A DNA stretch of 35,075 nucleotides. It comes from Leptospiraceae bacterium. Lineage in GTDB: Bacteria; Spirochaetota; Leptospiria; Leptospirales; Leptonemataceae. The position numbers and the translations under genes were made by a program. Below, piece by piece: positions 16,404 to 24,995 of this stretch (position 1 is its first letter; every line of letters starts with the position of its first letter). The stretch is taken from NCBI GenBank assembly GCA_020441025.1, contig JAGRMX010000002.1:1-35075 (forward strand), in the 5' to 3' direction. The notes beneath the pieces were generated by a model. The model was not told the origin of the DNA, did no database searches, and worked only from the letters and a program-made list of their open reading frames with translations.

Positions 16404-17297
16404 TTAAATTAAATCCGCCAGAACTTCACAGGTCTGTAAATGTAATCGAACCGTATCCTCGTCGTTGTAGGCGTATCCGCCCGCCAGCACGGTTACCAGC
16501 GGAAGATCCCGGGCGAAATCGCGCACCATCCGATCGCGCTCGGCCACCCCTCTGGATGTCAGCGACAGACCGCCCAGACGATCGCGTTCATACACGTCCA
16601 CTCCGGCCAGGTAAAAGACGATATCCGCGTGAAAGGTATTCTGGATGCGTTCCAGCGCGTCTCCCAGTAACGCCAGATACTCCTCATCGCGACAGCCGGT
16701 ACGCAATCCCAGATCGTACGAACCGCGTTCTTTAATGGGATAATTGTCCTGTTCGTGCATGGAAAAGGTGTACACATTGCGATTGAATCGGAACATGCGC
16801 GCGGTCCCGTTACCCTGATGCACATCCAGGTCCACTACCAGGGCGCGCTTGATGTGCTTTTCTTTCTGCAAGACCTTGATAGCCACGGCCACGTCGTTCA
16901 AATAGCAGAAGCCTTCGGCATGACCACGATAAGAGTGATGAAAGCCGCCGCCCAGATTCATGGCCCGGCCATGCTGCATGGCCTGACGGGCGGCCTCGAT
17001 GGTACCGCCGGTTGAAAGAAAAAAGGCGTCCACAATCTCCGCCGTAAGCGGCAGTTCACTGCGATAGGTACGGGCACTGCGCTGCAGGGATATTAAATCC
17101 TGTATATAATTGCGCGAGTGGGCCAGGGAAACCTGCTCCCGGGTGGCGGGGCCGGGCCGCACAAAGGTATGATCGGCAAACCGGGAATCTTCCCGCAAAG
17201 CCCGGTAAATATGCCCGAATTTAACGGCCGGAAACACATGGGGTCCCAGATCCAGGTTATAATCATCGGAGAATATAAATATGGGCAAAGACGTCAC
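16404..17297 (-). CDS. Histone-deacetylase-superfamily amidohydrolase
   Basis: A zinc-dependent deacetylase-fold enzyme of 297 residues, single domain. Catalytic features are intact: the His dyad in GGGFHHSYRGH (H120, H121), Zn ligands D158 and H160 in DLDVHQGNGT, the third ligand D234 in AGVDVYERD, and the transition-state tyrosine in LAGGYAYND (Y275). The short length and the sequence around GFCYLNDVAVAI suggest the class IV-like bacterial group rather than AcuC, but this is judged by eye. Bacterial members act on acetylated lysine, polyamines or other acetyl amides; the substrate here cannot be deduced. It is first in a probable two-gene unit with the 321-residue protein. Confidence 0.9.
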   Translation of the reverse strand: MTSLPIFIFSDDYNLDLGPHVFPAVKFGHIYRALREDSRFADHTFVRPGPATREQVSLAHSRNYIQDLISLQRSARTYRSELPLTAEIVDAFFLSTGGTIEAARQAMQHGRAMNLGGGFHHSYRGHAEGFCYLNDVAVAIKVLQKEKHIKRALVVDLDVHQGNGTARMFRFNRNVYTFSMHEQDNYPIKERGSYDLGLRTGCRDEEYLALLGDALERIQNTFHADIVFYLAGVDVYERDRLGGLSLTSRGVAERDRMVRDFARDLPLVTVLAGGYAYNDEDTVRLHLQTCEVLADLI

Positions 17298-17546
17298 GAT
17301 TGAATGATTTCCGCTCTGATTCCGTCAGACCGCTCGCGGTCGGGAATCCTGTATTTTTTGAATGACACCGCGCATGTTTTTGTTCTCATATCCCCTGTTA
17401 CGATGCCGGCTGTAAGGACAGGCTTCACCCGTCGGCCGATTATCCCTGATTCATTCGAACGGGCGGGAATCGGGTGCTGAGTTTGAGTAAACAAAGATTG
17501 GATATGCGATTCGGGCCACCCCTTTTTCAATGATCAGGAACTCCAG

Positions 17547-19139
17547 ATGACGGAAAATATAGAAAAAAAATCCGCTCCACAGAATGAAGTCGATGCCCCT
17601 ACGGATCGCAAGCGCATAGCGCTTTTAAACGGGGTCTGCGGTCAGGCCGATCGATTGCGCATCTGCGGTCAGGTGGTTGACATTCCCATTACGGAAGAAC
17701 AAAAAGCGGAAGCCTGGGATCCTTTTCACGGTCTGCCCAATTCGTTGGTACCCAGCATTCGCCCCATGCAGGACTTTACCATGCGCACCGTACGCCGGGC
17801 GCGGCTGCAACTGGAATTGTTGGATGTGCACCCCACTCGCTTTCGTCAGAATCGACAGGAAGAGTATCCGATCATCTACTCCTCGGAAGTGTTCACATCC
17901 AATGACGATTCCTTTTTCGCGCATTCCATCGACGCCGAAGTACCGCCCGGCCAGTATGTAGTGCGGGTAATTTTACGCGGCATCGACTCTATTCGACAGA
18001 GCGCGGCCGACCTGGCTTACATCCGCAACTCGGACAGTTTGATTTTAAAAAAAGATATTCCCATCGGTTACGGTCGAGTGGTAGTGCTGCCGCGCTCCTA
18101 CACCGGATTCATTCTCACGTCCGATATAGATCAAACCTTTCTGGATACGCCCCTGCATTCCTCGCAGGGATTGATGGAAACTTTATTTCAAACGCCGGAA
18201 GCCAAGCCGGCCATACCGGGACTGCCCGAGTTTTATCGGCAGGTGCAGCGCATGCATGACACCCGCGTGCCCACCATGTTCATTTCGGCATCCCCGCACT
18301 TCTTTCGACGCACGCTCTCCGCCGTGTTCGACCATTACGACATTGATATTACCGGACTGCATCTCAAGTACCTGATGAGTACGGTGGATAACATCTTAAA
18401 AAAATTCGGAGAAACCATTTTTAATTTAAATGATTTTCTATCCCAGGGCATCTCCCATTCGGTGGAGCGTACGCTCAAGTTCCTGGGCTCCAGCTTTCAG
18501 AGTCTGTTCGATCAGATTGCGTATAAAACCATTACGCTGCTGGAAAATCGCCAGATGCAACCCACCGAAGCGCGCGAAATTCTGATGGGAGACAATACGG
18601 AAGGCGATTACTTTATTTTTACGCTGTACCAATTTCTGTTAAAAGGCGAGCTGACCGGTCGTGATCTGGAAAACTATCTGTATCGGCTGAATTTTCTGGA
18701 TCGGGAAGCTCTGACCCGCGATCATGCCCGCCGCATAGTGAGCCTGACGGAAGCCAACCTGGAAACTCACGGACCGTTCAATCCGGTGGCGCACGTCTGG
18801 ATCCATCGTTCCAATCCGGATGTGGATCAGGAGCGTATGGAAGAACTGATCAACAACACTCTGCCGGACCGGTTGCATGAACGCTACGAAGCCAACGATC
18901 CGGACATTATTCACCCCCTGGCGTGCAAACATGGCGGCGCCGGTTTCGCGCTGGCGGCCTGGGATGAAGGCCTGATAAATGAAGAACGCTTAAAACCGAT
19001 TCTGCATTCCATGATTGGATTGTATTATAAAGAAGAGAAAATTGACGACCGTCGTCTGAAACGCTGGATTAAGGAGTATCCCTTTCGGCACAATCGCTCC
19101 CTGTCTCCGGCCGGTCTGTGCGATGCGGTCTTCAACTGA
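17547..19139 (+). CDS. App1-like phosphatase (phosphatidate phosphatase catalytic domain)
   Basis: A 530-residue cytoplasmic protein. The middle section has the HAD-type nucleophile motif TSDIDQTF with D193 and D195, preceded by the strand GFILTSDIDQT typical of App1/DUF2183 proteins. Later motifs are MFISASPHFFRRTL (motif II Ser in ISASP), a Lys in the FLSQGISHSVERTLKFLGSS region, and ILMGDNTEGD (acid motif). Yeast App1 dephosphorylates phosphatidate and diacylglycerol pyrophosphate; the bacterial substrate is not known. An N-terminal beta domain (about 75-180) and a helical C-terminal extension flank the catalytic domain. AGGAAC precedes the ATG. It lies 147 bases upstream of a PlsC-like acyltransferase, suggesting a shared role in phosphatidate turnover. 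Confidence 0.85.
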   Translation: MTENIEKKSAPQNEVDAPTDRKRIALLNGVCGQADRLRICGQVVDIPITEEQKAEAWDPFHGLPNSLVPSIRPMQDFTMRTVRRARLQLELLDVHPTRFRQNRQEEYPIIYSSEVFTSNDDSFFAHSIDAEVPPGQYVVRVILRGIDSIRQSAADLAYIRNSDSLILKKDIPIGYGRVVVLPRSYTGFILTSDIDQTFLDTPLHSSQGLMETLFQTPEAKPAIPGLPEFYRQVQRMHDTRVPTMFISASPHFFRRTLSAVFDHYDIDITGLHLKYLMSTVDNILKKFGETIFNLNDFLSQGISHSVERTLKFLGSSFQSLFDQIAYKTITLLENRQMQPTEAREILMGDNTEGDYFIFTLYQFLLKGELTGRDLENYLYRLNFLDREALTRDHARRIVSLTEANLETHGPFNPVAHVWIHRSNPDVDQERMEELINNTLPDRLHERYEANDPDIIHPLACKHGGAGFALAAWDEGLINEERLKPILHSMIGLYYKEEKIDDRRLKRWIKEYPFRHNRSLSPAGLCDAVFN

Positions 19140-19202
19140 AAGCTCGTATCAAGAATATGAGTCTTAAATAGCGCACGACATGCTAAAGGAGATTTCTCCG
19201 GA

Positions 19203-19262
19203 ATGATTGCGCGCTGTATTCCGACCATGAAGCGAGTGGTCGGCCTGGAAATATTCGAATAA
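19203..19262 (+). CDS. Candidate 19-residue leader ORF before the acyltransferase
   Basis: ATG at 19203 opens MIARCIPTMKRVVGLEIFE and stops at 19260-19262, 24 bases before the TTG start of the acyltransferase. It has one of the strongest Shine-Dalgarno sequences in the window, AAAGGAG at 19185-19191, 11 bases from the ATG. The same GGAGA can pair with TCTCC at 19195-19199, which would hide the site. Either a true small leader peptide or a chance ORF; no homology can be seen. Confidence 0.35.
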   Translation: MIARCIPTMKRVVGLEIFE

Positions 19263-19286
19263 ACAGGGGAATCACGAGGTCAAATT

Positions 19287-20426
19287 TTGGACCGTTCACA
19301 GAGACTATTTCTGTTGCATGTTTTGTTGAATTCGATGGTATCCATACGGGTCGAAGGCAAGAGCAATGTACCTCCGAAGGGTGGTCTGCTGATTGTATGC
19401 AATCACACCGACATAATCGACGGTGTCATTCAGGGTCTCTATACCGGGCGGGATCTGAGCTACCTGGCAAAAGCGGAGTTGTTTGATCGCGATTGGTTGA
19501 CCCGCCTGCAGACTCTGCGTCGCGATATGGAACGACTGGGCGTTCCATCCGATTTGTTATCGTTTCTGGATGACGCCCTGGAAATCAGCGGGCAACTGCT
19601 GGACGACATTCACATTCTACCCATCATTCGCAACTATCGCGCGGGCCATGCCAGCGGCAACAAAGCGTACTATGACGAAGTGATGGAAAGCATTGCCACC
19701 ATCCTGTCCGAAGGCCGCGCGGTGGCCATATATCCGGAAGGCACGCGCTCGCAGGACGGCAATTTACAATCGTTTCGCGGATTCGCCGCCCGGGTGGCGT
19801 TGCATGCCCGGGTGCCCGTACTACCGGCGGCGATACTGGGAGCGCACGGCTTTTGTGATTTGCAGAGCTGGGTCAACGGTGAGAATCGCCATCGGACCAT
19901 TACGTATCGTATGGGACGGCTGATCGCGCCGGAAGAATTCCCGGCAGGCACCGATAAACGCAGCATCAAAGCATTTACGCAGCGGTTGCACTCGGCGGTA
20001 GCGGAATTGATGCACGGCAACAGCCGGGCGCCGGATGTCCAATCCAATCCCCTGGAATTCATGTACGCGTCGGGAAACGGTCACAAACCGGAACAATCCA
20101 AAAAACGATCCGCCAAAAAGGCCGGTAACCGACGCAAGCGTAAAGCGCAAACCGGAGTGGAATTAGAATCAAGTTCGGATACGAATACAGGCGCCAGTAC
20201 GGAGGCGAGTGCTAACGCTAACTCTAGCACTAACGCTAATACAATCTCTAACGCGAATGCAAATGCCGACGAGAAGACAAACTCAAACACGAACGAGATC
20301 ACCAACTCAAATCCGGACGCTGACGCCCAATCCGAATCAACTCAAACCGCTCCCGAAACCCGATCGGAAAAAACCACGCGATCGCGCAAACGCAATCGCA
20401 AGAAAACCGCCGTTACATCCAATTGA
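19287..20426 (+). CDS. PlsC-like acyltransferase with Asn-rich C-terminal tail
   Basis: Transfers an acyl chain to a glycerophospholipid precursor, typically lysophosphatidate, at the inner membrane. The acyltransferase domain occupies about residues 1-240: HX4D motif in CNHTDIID (H40, D45), block III YPEGTRS (150-155), and VPVLPAAILGAHG near 185. A tail of about 140 residues follows, first basic (KKRSAKKAGNRRKRKAQ), then Asn/Ala/Ser/Thr-rich repeats (SANANSSTNANT; NSNTNEITNSN), then basic again. That tail is not part of the family and is probably disordered. The TTG start at 19287 is supported by GAGGT 11 bases upstream. The next gene starts 19 bases after its stop. Confidence 0.85.
   Translation: MDRSQRLFLLHVLLNSMVSIRVEGKSNVPPKGGLLIVCNHTDIIDGVIQGLYTGRDLSYLAKAELFDRDWLTRLQTLRRDMERLGVPSDLLSFLDDALEISGQLLDDIHILPIIRNYRAGHASGNKAYYDEVMESIATILSEGRAVAIYPEGTRSQDGNLQSFRGFAARVALHARVPVLPAAILGAHGFCDLQSWVNGENRHRTITYRMGRLIAPEEFPAGTDKRSIKAFTQRLHSAVAELMHGNSRAPDVQSNPLEFMYASGNGHKPEQSKKRSAKKAGNRRKRKAQTGVELESSSDTNTGASTEASANANSSTNANTISNANANADEKTNSNTNEITNSNPDADAQSESTQTAPETRSEKTTRSRKRNRKKTAVTSN
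20160..20320 (+). repeat. Low-complexity imperfect repeat coding for the Asn-rich tail
   Basis: Imperfect iterations of short motifs such as GCTAACGCTAACTC and AACGCGAATGC in the 3' part of the acyltransferase gene. The reading frame stays open, so expansion and contraction in multiples of three would change only the length of the tail. Confidence 0.6.
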
Positions 20427-20445
20427 GTAACGCAATGTTCCCGGC

Positions 20446-21696
20446 ATGAATCCTGTCCGTCGTACCGCCATCCTGCTTGTTTTGCTGAAACCGGAAATTG
20501 CCGAGCGCGTATTGCCGTTGTATACGCCGGAGTTCACGCAACGTATCGTGGCCGCCCTGGAAGCGCGACCGACCATCAGCGATACGGAAAAAACGGAGGT
20601 GCTGCGTCGGACCCGGGAAACGCTGCGCACGATAAATCGTCGGCCCCCGGATGCAACCGGGCAGCCGCCCGATTCAATATCAACGGCCGACGCACATGAT
20701 GAGGTAAACACTACGGCGGATGCGAATACGTACTTTTCACCGCAAGATCATCAGGCACTCATCGATCATCTGAACACCAACCGGGAAAACGTGGTTGCGT
20801 TGATCAATGCCTGGTGCGGTGACTCGTCCGCTAAAACGAATTACGCGCTGCGGGTGGTGCAGACCCATCATTGGGATTTACTGCGGGCCGGGCTGCGACT
20901 GCGCCGCAGTTTGTTCGCCAACTCTCCGTTCGATCGTCTGCGTTTTACAGTCTGGTCGGATTCCCTGCCGGTTTACAGCTGGGTGGTACGAGATAACGGC
21001 GTGGTACTGCGGCTTCCGGACGAGCATCGCGTATTGGCGGATGAACGATCGGCATTGCCGGAGGATGCGCCCGTGCCGTCGGAGTCGCGGCAGCCATCCT
21101 CGAATTTGTTCGCACAGGGATCAGTTCAGGATGCAGTTCGCACATTTGAGCATCGAGACCTTCCGGATGAAATACCGATTTTGATTCAGCAGCTTCAGGA
21201 TTTATATGTGCCGCTGCGACGTGAGCGCATTGCACAGCGACTGGGCGCCACTGTGCAGTTGTTATTCGAATTGCCGCCCATTCGCAAGTTTGTCTTACTG
21301 GACGCACACGATTTGCCGGAGTACGAACCATTCGAGTACTGTGCGTTGTTACAGGATCTGGTACGCCGTGTAGAAGAACATTGCTTTCCCTTTCTGGGCG
21401 CGTATCGGCGGGCGTTGCGTTCCCCCGTTGCGCGCATGCCGGCGGAATTTCTGCACCACCGCCTGCGCAATGAACTGGACGCTACCGTCGCTTATCTGGA
21501 TGCCCATTTACCGCTCCGTAATTTACAGGATTGTATCCGCCTGTTTCCGGAAGATCGCCGGGGGGTGATTCAGACCCGTTCCAGAGCCCTGCGTGCCGGT
21601 GGCGATCTGCGTCCGGAAGTACTGCGGGAAATAGAACGCAACCTGGAGCGTCAGTTCTTCGCCGCAAACGAACGAACCAATGCGAATACCGAATAA
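20446..21696 (+). CDS. Unknown protein with FliG N-domain-like start
   Basis: A soluble 416-residue protein. Residues 6-60 align without gaps to residues 14-68 of the FliG encoded in this window: RTAILLVLLKPEIAERVLPLY against KAAIFLITLGPEVASEIFKHL, then EKTEVL against DKELVL. By eye about 11 of 55 residues are identical and the hydrophobic pattern is shared. This is a resemblance, not proof of homology. An Asn/Thr/Ala linker (residues 75-95) and a long helical remainder rich in Arg and Leu follow, without FliG's EHPQ motif or its charged torque helix. It ends ERTNANTE. It starts 19 bases after the acyltransferase gene, so it is probably co-transcribed. Function unknown. Confidence 0.7.
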   Translation: MNPVRRTAILLVLLKPEIAERVLPLYTPEFTQRIVAALEARPTISDTEKTEVLRRTRETLRTINRRPPDATGQPPDSISTADAHDEVNTTADANTYFSPQDHQALIDHLNTNRENVVALINAWCGDSSAKTNYALRVVQTHHWDLLRAGLRLRRSLFANSPFDRLRFTVWSDSLPVYSWVVRDNGVVLRLPDEHRVLADERSALPEDAPVPSESRQPSSNLFAQGSVQDAVRTFEHRDLPDEIPILIQQLQDLYVPLRRERIAQRLGATVQLLFELPPIRKFVLLDAHDLPEYEPFEYCALLQDLVRRVEEHCFPFLGAYRRALRSPVARMPAEFLHHRLRNELDATVAYLDAHLPLRNLQDCIRLFPEDRRGVIQTRSRALRAGGDLRPEVLREIERNLERQFFAANERTNANTE

Positions 21697-21913
21697 AGCG
21701 ACCGCACCGACGTCGATTGGCGCGGCAATTTTGCATGAACTTGATGCGCCCTGCATCGACTAATCAAAAGGATTAAATTCACGGCGCACGAAATTTATGA
21801 TCCGCCATTTCGTTCTTTTTACGGATGGAACTCATAAATCGATTTGTGCTTGCGATCTACCGTATTACATACACATTGAAAACATGCTTTGCAGGCTATT
21901 CGGGAGTTGATTG

Positions 21914-23590
21914 ATGTTATCAGGAAATCATTTTAAGCGCATCTGGATACTGGGCCTGGCCCTGATACTCTGGATTCCGGCATCTACTCCACTGCAGGCG
22001 GCGCCACAGGAAGTCACTCTGACGGCCGCCAACTTCGAACGCGAAACCGGTCGCACGCCGGTCCTGATGATCATATCCCTGGATTGCGACATCGGGCGCT
22101 ATGTGTCCGATCAGTTTCGACAGGCCTTTAAAGATCTCAGCGGAGCGCGCCTGGCGATCATCGACGCCAATGAGGCTTATAAGATTTTCACTACCGACAA
22201 ACCGTACGATCTGGGCAGCGTGTTGCTGGCGCATAACGGCAAGGTTTTGTCCACCACCGACGAGTGGGTTGCGGAATCACCGAACAACAGCGATTGGGGC
22301 ATGAACGGGCAACGGCGTTGGGCCAATGAAGTAATGAAGCGCCATAACATTCGCTTTGAGATGGGCGACATTCAACCCGATCGACTGGCTCCGCAACGCG
22401 AGACGGATACGACCGTAAATCTGGACCGCGATTTGTTGGCGCGCTTTCGATTTGATAACGACAGCCCCGCGAATGAAGCCGGTGCGTACGACGGCCAGTT
22501 CAGCATCGACAAAGGCGAAACGGCCCACGCGCGCTTGCACAGCAATGCCTTCTATCATGACGGAGAGTACGACATGGATAGCGGCGGCTATTTTTCGCAT
22601 TATGTGGACGGGGGCCGGCCCGTCTATGGCAACGGATTTACCACCAGCGTGAATTTTTATTTTCGCGAGGACAAAGAGAATCCCGGCAATCTACAGAACG
22701 GTCGTTTTTTCTGCATAGGCTATCGCATGTTCTGCCTGGGTACCTATGAGAATAAAATGTATCTGGAAATGGACATTACGGGCATCAACAATCGTGAAAA
22801 CGACGATTACGTATACTCGAATGATTTCTATTTCTTTCCCGAAGTAAAACTGCCCGTCAAAGAATGGGTAAACATTGTGATTTCTTCCGACATGGATTCC
22901 CGGCGGGTTAAGATTCTGATCAACGGCCAGCGCGTGCGGGATGTGCGCGTGCATGATGTGGTCTATCGGATGTATACGGATTATTACCGCAAGGGCGCGG
23001 TGTTTTCGCCTTATATGGCGATTCAATTTTTTCACTTCGGTGCCGGCGACGTGTTAAACGGTTTCGCCGACGATCTGGTTGTGTATCAGCGCGGTGTTAA
23101 CTTCGCCGAGATGCGCGCTCTACATCGAGCCTACGGCAAAAGCAGTGCGAGCATCGTCACCGAAGTGGCCGACACCGAATCCGACGACGTCGATTTTCCC
23201 GATGTGACCGAACCGGACGATCCACCCCGTCCCGCCAATCTGGAGGCATTGAATCGGCAGTTGATCAACGCCAGCTACAGCGGAACCGTCAGTGCGGCGG
23301 AAAGCGCGCTTAAATCCGGCGCGGAAGTGAATACCGCTCAGGGCGACTGGACGCCGCTTTTAATTGCGTCGTACTACGGACATACCGATCTGGTTCGTCT
23401 GTTAATCAGAAACGGAGCCGACGCCGAGCGCAAGGTAGGCGGATGGACGGCCTACCAACTGGCAGAGCATCGCAATCATACTCAGGTAGCGGCGCTCTTA
23501 AACGATTATTTGAATACCGAACGCTTTTACTTCGAACGCAGCATACGTCCGGTGCGTCATCGCAGCACGGTGCAACCGCCGGGCATATAA
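21914..23590 (+). CDS. Exported protein: Trx-like, LamG-like and ankyrin domains
   Basis: A 558-residue secreted or periplasmic protein with a clear signal peptide (IWILGLALILWIPASTPLQA). Residues 35-125 resemble a thioredoxin fold (TAANFERETGRTPVLMIISLDC; LGSVLLAHNGKVLS) but lack a CxxC pair, so redox activity is unlikely. Residues about 180-395 look like a LamG/concanavalin-type jelly roll (LLARFRFDNDSPANEAG; VNIVISSDMDSRRVKILING; GFADDLVVYQRGV). Residues about 435-510 hold ankyrin repeats (GDWTPLLIASYYGHTDLVRLL; RNGADAERKVGGWTAYQLAEH). The order is uncommon. GGGAGT six bases before the ATG at 21914 supports this start over the adjacent TTG at 21911. Ankyrin and LamG both suggest binding of proteins or glycans; the ligand is unknown. 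Confidence 0.83.
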   Translation: MLSGNHFKRIWILGLALILWIPASTPLQAAPQEVTLTAANFERETGRTPVLMIISLDCDIGRYVSDQFRQAFKDLSGARLAIIDANEAYKIFTTDKPYDLGSVLLAHNGKVLSTTDEWVAESPNNSDWGMNGQRRWANEVMKRHNIRFEMGDIQPDRLAPQRETDTTVNLDRDLLARFRFDNDSPANEAGAYDGQFSIDKGETAHARLHSNAFYHDGEYDMDSGGYFSHYVDGGRPVYGNGFTTSVNFYFREDKENPGNLQNGRFFCIGYRMFCLGTYENKMYLEMDITGINNRENDDYVYSNDFYFFPEVKLPVKEWVNIVISSDMDSRRVKILINGQRVRDVRVHDVVYRMYTDYYRKGAVFSPYMAIQFFHFGAGDVLNGFADDLVVYQRGVNFAEMRALHRAYGKSSASIVTEVADTESDDVDFPDVTEPDDPPRPANLEALNRQLINASYSGTVSAAESALKSGAEVNTAQGDWTPLLIASYYGHTDLVRLLIRNGADAERKVGGWTAYQLAEHRNHTQVAALLNDYLNTERFYFERSIRPVRHRSTVQPPGI

Positions 23591-23672
23591 ATCATTTTAG
23601 AAGAATATATCGATAGACAATGCAATTTTTATAATTTCATTAGCGAAAAATTAGCGAGGTCAGGTTACGAAA

Positions 23673-24056
23673 ATGGACGCACCGGAAGAAATCCTAAAGA
23701 AGCCCGCCATGGCAATTCTAATCGTCTCAGTATGCGGAGCCTTAACGTCTCTCGGGGTACTGCTGCTTCCGGTGCTCGGCATTTCCTCTGCCGGCAGCGC
23801 ATCAACGCTGTTCTTCATGCTGGAGGGCGAAGATATTTTCAATTTGATTGTGACAATTACCTTAGCGATTATTTCACTTATATTTTCTCTGGTGGCTATT
23901 ATCGGCGCCATTAAAATGAGGAATCCCCAGAACAAAGCATGGGGCTATATTGCTTCATTATTGATGATAGTACCCACTCTGGCCAATTGTTGCTTGATTG
24001 GGATTCCAATTGGCATCTGGGGTATCGTGGCCGTAAAAAAATCGACCACCACATAA
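23673..24056 (+). CDS. Small polytopic membrane protein (DUF4190-like)
   Basis: Encodes 127 residues with about four hydrophobic segments: AILIVSVCGALTSLGVLLLP, a central IFNLIVTITLAIISLIFSLV, a following AIIGAIKM edge, and GYIASLLMIVPTLANC then IGIPIGIWGIVAV. The end GIWGIVAVKKS is typical of small DUF4190-type inner-membrane proteins, though I cannot confirm the family. ATG at 23673 has GAGGT upstream. Base composition is lower in GC than its neighbours. It follows the LamG/ankyrin gene by 82 AT-rich bases and could be a separate unit. Function unknown. Confidence 0.75.
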   Translation: MDAPEEILKKPAMAILIVSVCGALTSLGVLLLPVLGISSAGSASTLFFMLEGEDIFNLIVTITLAIISLIFSLVAIIGAIKMRNPQNKAWGYIASLLMIVPTLANCCLIGIPIGIWGIVAVKKSTTT

Positions 24057-24140
24057 TACCACAGATTGCACCAGGTTTATTTTCGGCTCTATTAATTTAC
24101 ATTGAGTAAATAGAGAAACAATATGCGGTATCCATGATAC

Positions 24141-24902
24141 TTATTGCAATTCAATGCCCACCGGACAATGGTCCGATCCCGTAACGTCCGAAAGTATGAA
24201 CGCGTTTTTTAAACGAGCGCGCAGCGATCGGGAAACACAGAAGTAATCCAATCGCCATCCGATGTTTTTTGCACGAGCATTGAATCGATACGACCACCAG
24301 GTGTATTGGCCCGGCTCGGTATTGAATTCCCGGAAGGTATCCACAAAACCGGCCGCGAGTATATTTGAAAAGCCGCGGCGCTCTTCATCGGTAAAGCCGG
24401 CGTTTTTTCGATTGGCATCCGGTCGGGCAATATCGATCTCTTGATGCGCCACGTTCAGATCGCCGCAGAATATGACCGGCTTTTTTTTATTCAGGCGATT
24501 GAGCAGCGCTTTAAAATCCTTATCCCACTGCATGCGATAATCCAATCGCTTTAACTCTTCGCCCGAGTTGGGGGTATATACGGTAAGCAGATAAAAATCC
24601 GGAAATTCCACATACAGCACACGGCCTTCTTCATCCGGAGCGCTCTGCTTTAAACCGCGCTGCACCCGGTCATACGACAGACCTTTCTTGAGAAACAGAG
24701 CCGTGCCCGAATAACCCTTTTTCTGCGCAAGGTTCCAGATTATTTCATATTCCGGCAACTCGCGTTCCAGAATGTCGTTCTCGGGTTGTCCGCGCGTTTC
24801 CTGTAAGCAGAGCACATCGGGATTTTCGGCGCGCAGAAAATCAAGAAAGCCTTTTTTTAAGACCGCCCGGATTCCATTCACATTCCAGCTCAACAAGCGC
24901 AT
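24141..24902 (-). CDS. xth: Exodeoxyribonuclease III / AP endonuclease
   Basis: A Mg-dependent AP endonuclease and 3'-5' exonuclease of base-excision repair. The 253-residue length is standard. Motifs: MRLLSWNVNGIRAVLKKG with the metal-site Asn; LQETR with the catalytic Glu near 35; TVYTPNSGEELKRLDYRMQWDKDF with the conserved YRMQWD; FCGDLNVAHQEIDIARP with the catalytic Asp/Asn pair; GFTDEERRGFSNIL; WWSYRFNARAKNIGWRLDYF; and the closing SDHCPVGIEL with the catalytic Asp-His. All catalytic residues are intact, so it should be active. It lies downstream of the M23 peptidase gene on the same strand with a 93-base gap. Confidence 0.95.
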   Translation of the reverse strand: MRLLSWNVNGIRAVLKKGFLDFLRAENPDVLCLQETRGQPENDILERELPEYEIIWNLAQKKGYSGTALFLKKGLSYDRVQRGLKQSAPDEEGRVLYVEFPDFYLLTVYTPNSGEELKRLDYRMQWDKDFKALLNRLNKKKPVIFCGDLNVAHQEIDIARPDANRKNAGFTDEERRGFSNILAAGFVDTFREFNTEPGQYTWWSYRFNARAKNIGWRLDYFCVSRSLRARLKNAFILSDVTGSDHCPVGIELQ

Positions 24903-24995
24903 ACGTCAGTTTACCAAACGTGATTCAGCCAGCAAGATTTAGTATGCCCCATCTTTCCCGATCACTCAATGGGAATCTCATCGATAAAAAATCCG

